From NCBI GenBank assembly GCA_016929465.1, contig JAFGIT010000296.1, forward strand, positions 1 to 9,820: a stretch of DNA of 9,820 nucleotides, read 5' to 3'. Every line of letters starts with the position of its first letter. The stretch's first letter is position 1. Below, piece after piece: positions 6,216 through 9,820 of the stretch. The position numbers and the translations under genes were made by a program. The notes under the pieces were generated by a model that was not told the DNA's origin, searched no databases, and was given only the letters and a program-made list of their open reading frames with translations. The stretch comes from JAFGIT01 sp016929465 [NCBI: Candidatus Coatesbacteria bacterium]. GTDB lineage: Bacteria; B130-G9.

Positions 6216-7483
6216 TATGATCCTCCTTCTTTCTGCTGAGCCACAAGAGGAAGTCTTATCGTGAAAAGAGTTCCCTTCCCGACCTCACTATCGACCGTCA
6301 GCGTACCGCCGTGTTTTTCCACAATGACCGCATGAGCTATCGCCAGTCCCTGGCCGGTGCCTCTTCCGACTTCCTTTGTCGTGAAGAAAGGATCGAATAT
6401 CCTCTCCTTGACATTCGCGGGCATTCCCGTCCCGGTGTCGCAGATTCGAATCTCTGCCCAGTCTTCAGCGCTCCGAGTGGAGACTTTTATCTTACCCTTA
6501 CCATTCGACCCGTCACCGACCACCTGTTCAACTGCATGAGCTGCATTCACGATGATATTGAGCAGCACTTGGTTCAGTTCAGCTGGCAGGCACTCCACTT
6601 GGCTTAGATTCTCGTCGAGATCGAGCGCTATGTCAGCCACGTACTTCCATTCGGATGAGGATACTGTGACCGTAGTCCGCACGGCCTCATTGATGTCCGT
6701 CGGGACTTTTTCCTCGCTTCCGGGATGAGCAAACTGCTTCATCGCAAGCACTATCTTTGAGATGCGACCTATGCCATCCTGAGCCTCTTCGAGCGCCCTG
6801 GGTATCTCTTCACTCACAAAATCGATATCCATCCGCTCCGCCAGCGATGCGGCTCTTCTGATCAAGTCTTCCTCAATGCTCCCCTCCTTGGCCGAGGAAA
6901 GCAAGGCCCCGTAAGCTCCCAGCAGCTCCATGAGGTCTCCAAATGCATCCTTGAGGAAACTTATATTATCCCCAACATATTGGGCGGGCGTGTTGATCTC
7001 GTGCGCGATGCCTGCAGCCAGCTGGCCCACTGATTCGAGTTTCTGAGCCCTGGTGAGTTCGCCTTGAAGGAACTTGCGCTCAGTGATATCTCGGAAGAAG
7101 CCGACCACACATTGCCGGCCGTCGATATCAACGGCTCTCGAGTTGATGTCTGCGTAGACCAAGGTCCCATCCTTCCTCAGGCAAGGGATGTCTTCTGCAA
7201 GAGTCATCTCGCCTCTTGCCTGAGCATCGAACTCGGAGACTATTCGTGCCAGACTGTCCTGAGGATGAATATCGCCAATGCTCATTGCTGCCAATTCTTC
7301 CCTTTTGAATCCGAGCATGTCGCATATCGACCGGTTGGCATAGATGAATTTCCTCGACTCTGCATCAGCGACCAGGATCCCATCCGCGCTGGCCTCGAAT
7401 AAAGTTCTATAGTTCACTTCGTGCGCCGTGAGAGATCCTTCATCCGGTACTTGGCCATCAGAAGCTGGCAAATCACATCTCAT
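6212..7483 (-). CDS. PAS-domain histidine kinase (paralogue of the preceding gene)
   Basis: The protein has 423 residues and no transmembrane segment. A PAS domain spans about 20-138 (ADGILVAD at 33-40, ending FFRDITERK at 129-137). The dimerisation domain has H161 in AAGIAHEINTP. The ATPase domain has an N box N309/N313 (LLNIIVNAAHAV), G1 DTGTGMP at 349-355, FDPFFTTK at 363-370 and G2 GRGTGQGLA at 373-381. From the H box to the C terminus it aligns with the preceding kinase at a constant offset of 134 residues, so the pair arose by duplication. It lacks the N-terminal receiver. The stretch between the H and N boxes is long (148 residues), typical of this AHEINTPxQYVGDN subgroup. The start is put at ATG 7483, with GAGGAG 7 bases upstream and an 11-base gap after the previous stop. 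A TTG at 7498 would add 5 residues but has its purine tract only 1 base away. What the PAS domain senses is unknown. Confidence 0.94.
   Translation of the reverse strand: MRCDLPASDGQVPDEGSLTAHEVNYRTLFEASADGILVADAESRKFIYANRSICDMLGFKREELAAMSIGDIHPQDSLARIVSEFDAQARGEMTLAEDIPCLRKDGTLVYADINSRAVDIDGRQCVVGFFRDITERKFLQGELTRAQKLESVGQLAAGIAHEINTPAQYVGDNISFLKDAFGDLMELLGAYGALLSSAKEGSIEEDLIRRAASLAERMDIDFVSEEIPRALEEAQDGIGRISKIVLAMKQFAHPGSEEKVPTDINEAVRTTVTVSSSEWKYVADIALDLDENLSQVECLPAELNQVLLNIIVNAAHAVEQVVGDGSNGKGKIKVSTRSAEDWAEIRICDTGTGMPANVKERIFDPFFTTKEVGRGTGQGLAIAHAVIVEKHGGTLTVDSEVGKGTLFTIRLPLVAQQKEGGSY
6222..6228 (-). promoter_or_regulatory. Strong ribosome binding site for a TTG start
   Basis: AAGGAGG lies 6 bases before the TTG at 6215. 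No ATG or GTG near the receiver's first strand would serve, so this site supports TTG initiation of the receiver-kinase. Confidence 0.75.
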
Positions 7484-7490
7484 CGAATGG

Positions 7491-7496
7491 CTCCTC
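7491..7496 (-). promoter_or_regulatory. Ribosome binding site deciding the PAS kinase start
   Basis: GAGGAG stands 7 bases before the ATG at 7483 and overlaps the stop codon of the previous gene. This favours the ATG over the upstream in-frame TTG at 7498. Confidence 0.65.
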
Positions 7497-9156
7497 AATC
7501 TCCTGTCGGCGAATCCAATGGCAGATAAATTGTGAACTTGGTGCCCTCTCCCAATTTTGATTCAATCTCGATTCTCCCGCCGTGTCTCTCGACTATTACT
7601 GAATGAGCGATTGCTAGCCCCTGACCGGTCCCCTTGCCGATCCCCTTGGTCGTGAAGAATGGATCGAATATTCTATCCCTTATGCCCTCGGGAATTCCCG
7701 TTCCCGTATCACCTATGACTATTTCCAACGAGCCGCCGCCGTGCCTCGTTTCGATTGATATCGTTCCTTTTTCGTCCGAGCCGTCAGGAATCACCTCGGC
7801 GATCGCATGGGCAGCATTAACGACCATATTAAGGATAACCTGGCTAAGCTCGCCTTGCAGAACCTCTATCGCCGGAAGATCCGGGTCCAACCGTGCCCTC
7901 ATCTCAGCGATGTACTTCCACTCGTTGCGAGAGACGATTATTGTGTTCTGAATCATTTCATTGATGTCAGTCGGGACTTTTTCCTTTGTTCCGGGATGCG
8001 CGAACTGCCGCATCGCTCTCACGATATCGGAGATACGGCTTACTCCATCCAGTGCTTGCGCGGCTGCGGCGGGAATCTCCTGCTTGAGATAGCCGATATC
8101 CGCCCTCTCCAACGCGGCGGACATATCTGATATCATATCCGGAGTTACCTCTCCCTTCACGTTGGCTTCGAGCAATCTCTCGAAATCACCGAGTAAACCA
8201 ACGACATCTTCACATGCTTCCTTGATGAAGCTGATGTTATCACCGACGTATTGGACGGGCGTGTTGATTTCATGAGCAATTCCCGCCGCTAACTGACCTA
8301 TTGATTCCAGCCGCTGGGCCTGCCCCAGCTGCCTCTGGAGCGTCTTTCGCTCCGTAACGTCACGGCTGATGCCACGATAGCCGCAGAATAGGCCATCATC
8401 ATCGAAGAACGGGCAGCCGCTTGTTTCGAGCACAATCAGATGACCATCATTATGGAGACATGCCCCTTCCAAGCATGAGAAGTGCGAGCAGGATGCTATG
8501 ACCGACCTGATTGCATCTCCGATTCTGGCGGCCTCCTCCGGGGAGAGGAGGTCCAGCGGGCTCTTGCCGATTATCTCGGCAGGCTCATAGCCTAATACTC
8601 TTCTGACTTGGGGACTGACATAATTGAATATGCCGCTCTTGTCTGTTTCCCATACCAGGTCCGCGGTCGTCTCGATAAGGGCTCGGATCTTTGCCTCGCT
8701 CATCAGCAGGGCATTTTCAGCCCTTCTGCTCTCGGCCAGCGCCAACTTCACTTCTTCATAGAGCCTCCTGTTATCCAAGACGAGACGTTGCTCTTCGAGA
8801 GTGCGCGTGATTTCGGTCAAGACCTTGTCCAGATCCAGTGGTTTTGTGATATACGCTGAAGCGCCCTCATTCAGCGCCGATATCGCCGTATCCATAGATG
8901 CGTATCCGGTGATCATGATTACCCTGGTGTCGGTATTGAGGCTCTTGAGGAGCGGCAGCAGATCCATACCCGGCATATCCGGGAGCCTTATGTCCAGTAA
9001 GACGAGATTGCGGAACTTAGCTCTCGCTTTCTCGATTGCTTCTTCGCCGGTGCATGCCCGATCTGTCCTGCATCCTTTTCTTGACAGAACAAGTTCGAGG
9101 CTCCTGGCAACACCTGGATCGTCGTCAACGATCAGTATATTCGCGTTTCCGTGCAT
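7495..9156 (-). CDS. Receiver-PAS-histidine kinase
   Basis: The protein has 553 residues and is soluble. The N-terminal receiver (about 5-122) has D11-D13, phospho-acceptor D55 in LLDIRLPDMPG, T83 and K105. A helical, probably coiled-coil linker (about 123-155, rich in Leu, Glu and Arg) joins it to a PAS domain (about 156-272, ending GISRDVTERK). The dimerisation domain has H295 in AAGIAHEINTP. The ATPase domain has N443/N447, G1 DTGTGIP at 483-489, FDPFFTTK at 497-504 and G2 GKGTGQGLA at 507-515. All kinase motifs are intact. The PAS domain carries closely spaced cysteines (C223, C228, C233, plus C248 and C258) that its paralogue lacks. The ATG at 9156 has AAGGGG with a 7-base spacer and overlaps the end of the upstream dual-receiver gene by 32 bases. 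The receiver could accept phosphate from another kinase or from its own kinase domain; the signal is unknown. Confidence 0.95.
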   Translation of the reverse strand: MHGNANILIVDDDPGVARSLELVLSRKGCRTDRACTGEEAIEKARAKFRNLVLLDIRLPDMPGMDLLPLLKSLNTDTRVIMITGYASMDTAISALNEGASAYITKPLDLDKVLTEITRTLEEQRLVLDNRRLYEEVKLALAESRRAENALLMSEAKIRALIETTADLVWETDKSGIFNYVSPQVRRVLGYEPAEIIGKSPLDLLSPEEAARIGDAIRSVIASCSHFSCLEGACLHNDGHLIVLETSGCPFFDDDGLFCGYRGISRDVTERKTLQRQLGQAQRLESIGQLAAGIAHEINTPVQYVGDNISFIKEACEDVVGLLGDFERLLEANVKGEVTPDMISDMSAALERADIGYLKQEIPAAAAQALDGVSRISDIVRAMRQFAHPGTKEKVPTDINEMIQNTIIVSRNEWKYIAEMRARLDPDLPAIEVLQGELSQVILNMVVNAAHAIAEVIPDGSDEKGTISIETRHGGGSLEIVIGDTGTGIPEGIRDRIFDPFFTTKGIGKGTGQGLAIAHSVIVERHGGRIEIESKLGEGTKFTIYLPLDSPTGD

Positions 9157-9820
9157 TGAAAATCCCCTTAGGTCGATATGGGCTCTGAGATTCGCCGCAG
9201 GCCTCTTTGATCAGGCGCAGCAATTCGACCGCCTCAAAGGGCTTATACAGGCATGAGTAGGCACAATTCGATATCGCTCGTTCAATCAATTCTTTCATCT
9301 CCTCTCGATACCCGGTGATCATGATGGCAGCGATCTGGGGCTGAATGTTCTTTATCGCTATAAAGGTCTCAAAGCCATCCATTTGGGGGAGTTTACAGTC
9401 GATGCAGGCAACCTCGTAGGCCTTTTTCCTGCAGGCCTCGACGGCCGACTCGCCCGAGAGTGCAGTATCTGCCTCATAGCCGGCGATCGACAGCCTCTCC
9501 TGCATGTTATCGCATAGGACTTGATCGTCATCCACGAATAGCACCGAGGCCTTTTTCCTTGCCCGCACACGCTCGATGAGGGCTTCGACCTCAGTCATAT
9601 CGAGAGGTTTGTGAATCACGGCAAATGCGCCCATTTGGATCGCCTCCTCAACCAACTCCTCCATGCTGTAAGCCGTCATCATGATGATTGGCACACCGGG
9701 GTTTTTGCATCTTATCTTCCTGTAAGCCTCAACTCCGTTCAAAAGTGGCATCCTGATGTCCATGAAGATAATGTCGAATCTTGTCGTAGTTGCCTTTGAA
9801 ATGGCCTCAGGCCCATCCTG
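9125..9820 (-). CDS. Tandem-receiver response regulator (C-terminal part, cut by window edge)
   Basis: The visible 231 residues hold the end of one receiver and a complete second one. In the first, phospho-acceptor D21 lies in IIFMDIRMP and K71 in IHKPLDM; its acidic cluster is beyond the window edge. The second receiver (about visible residues 92-208) has the acidic trio D97-D99 in LFVDDD, phospho-acceptor D141 in CIDCKLPQMDG, T169 and K193. A tail of about 22 polar and basic residues follows with no recognisable output domain; part of it is encoded in the 32-base overlap with the next gene. Proteins of this kind either pass phosphate between partners or act by binding. Further domains such as a kinase could lie upstream, so the full architecture is unknown. 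It is the first visible gene of the cluster, and the true start and promoter are off the right edge. Confidence 0.9.
   Translation of the reverse strand, partial: QDGPEAISKATTTRFDIIFMDIRMPLLNGVEAYRKIRCKNPGVPIIMMTAYSMEELVEEAIQMGAFAVIHKPLDMTEVEALIERVRARKKASVLFVDDDQVLCDNMQERLSIAGYEADTALSGESAVEACRKKAYEVACIDCKLPQMDGFETFIAIKNIQPQIAAIMITGYREEMKELIERAISNCAYSCLYKPFEAVELLRLIKEACGESQSPYRPKGIFNARKREYTDR

Noticed and set aside
8801-9256. Plus-strand open frame of 151 codons
   Set aside because: It runs antisense across the receiver of the receiver-PAS-kinase and the end of the tandem-receiver gene; its Ser/Arg/Leu-rich product looks like a shadow.

Overview
The window is a bacterial chromosomal segment of moderate GC in which every supported gene lies on the minus strand, so it reads right to left from position 9820 down to 1. 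The organism is probably an anaerobic or microaerophilic bacterium, and I would guess the Desulfobacterota (former Deltaproteobacteria) or a neighbouring phylum. The grounds are a class A flavodiiron protein, an HDOD protein, and two PAS kinases of the 'AHEINTPxQYVGDN' type, which I associate with such organisms. This is inference from family resemblance; there is no marker gene here.

Positions 9820 to 2672 hold a tightly packed run of six signalling genes: (1) a protein with at least two tandem receiver domains, cut by the window edge; (2) a receiver-PAS-histidine kinase; (3) a PAS-histidine kinase closely related to the C-terminal part of gene 2; (4) a receiver-histidine kinase of a different kinase type; (5) a receiver-HDOD protein; (6) a receiver joined to a degenerate HD-GYP-like domain. 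Neighbouring genes overlap by a few bases or are 11 bases apart, which implies one transcript and translational coupling. The six genes carry six receivers and three kinases but no visible HPt domain and no DNA-binding output domain. A plausible reading is a branched phosphorelay whose visible outputs, HDOD and pseudo-HD-GYP, act by protein or nucleotide binding rather than as transcription factors. The cluster's promoter and the start of gene 1 lie beyond the right edge.

After a 186-base gap comes a complete flavodiiron protein (2485 to 1307), an O2 or NO reductase with all six iron ligands intact. A 296-base non-coding gap follows. It contains a good sigma-70-like promoter, several inverted repeats including a nested one at 1231-1296, and no credible gene. 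The promoter drives the last gene, a NodU/CmcH-type carbamoyltransferase that starts at 1010 and runs off the left edge.

No tRNA, rRNA, CRISPR array, insertion sequence or attachment site was seen. The plus-strand open frames are all antisense to convincing minus-strand genes or lie in the non-coding gap.
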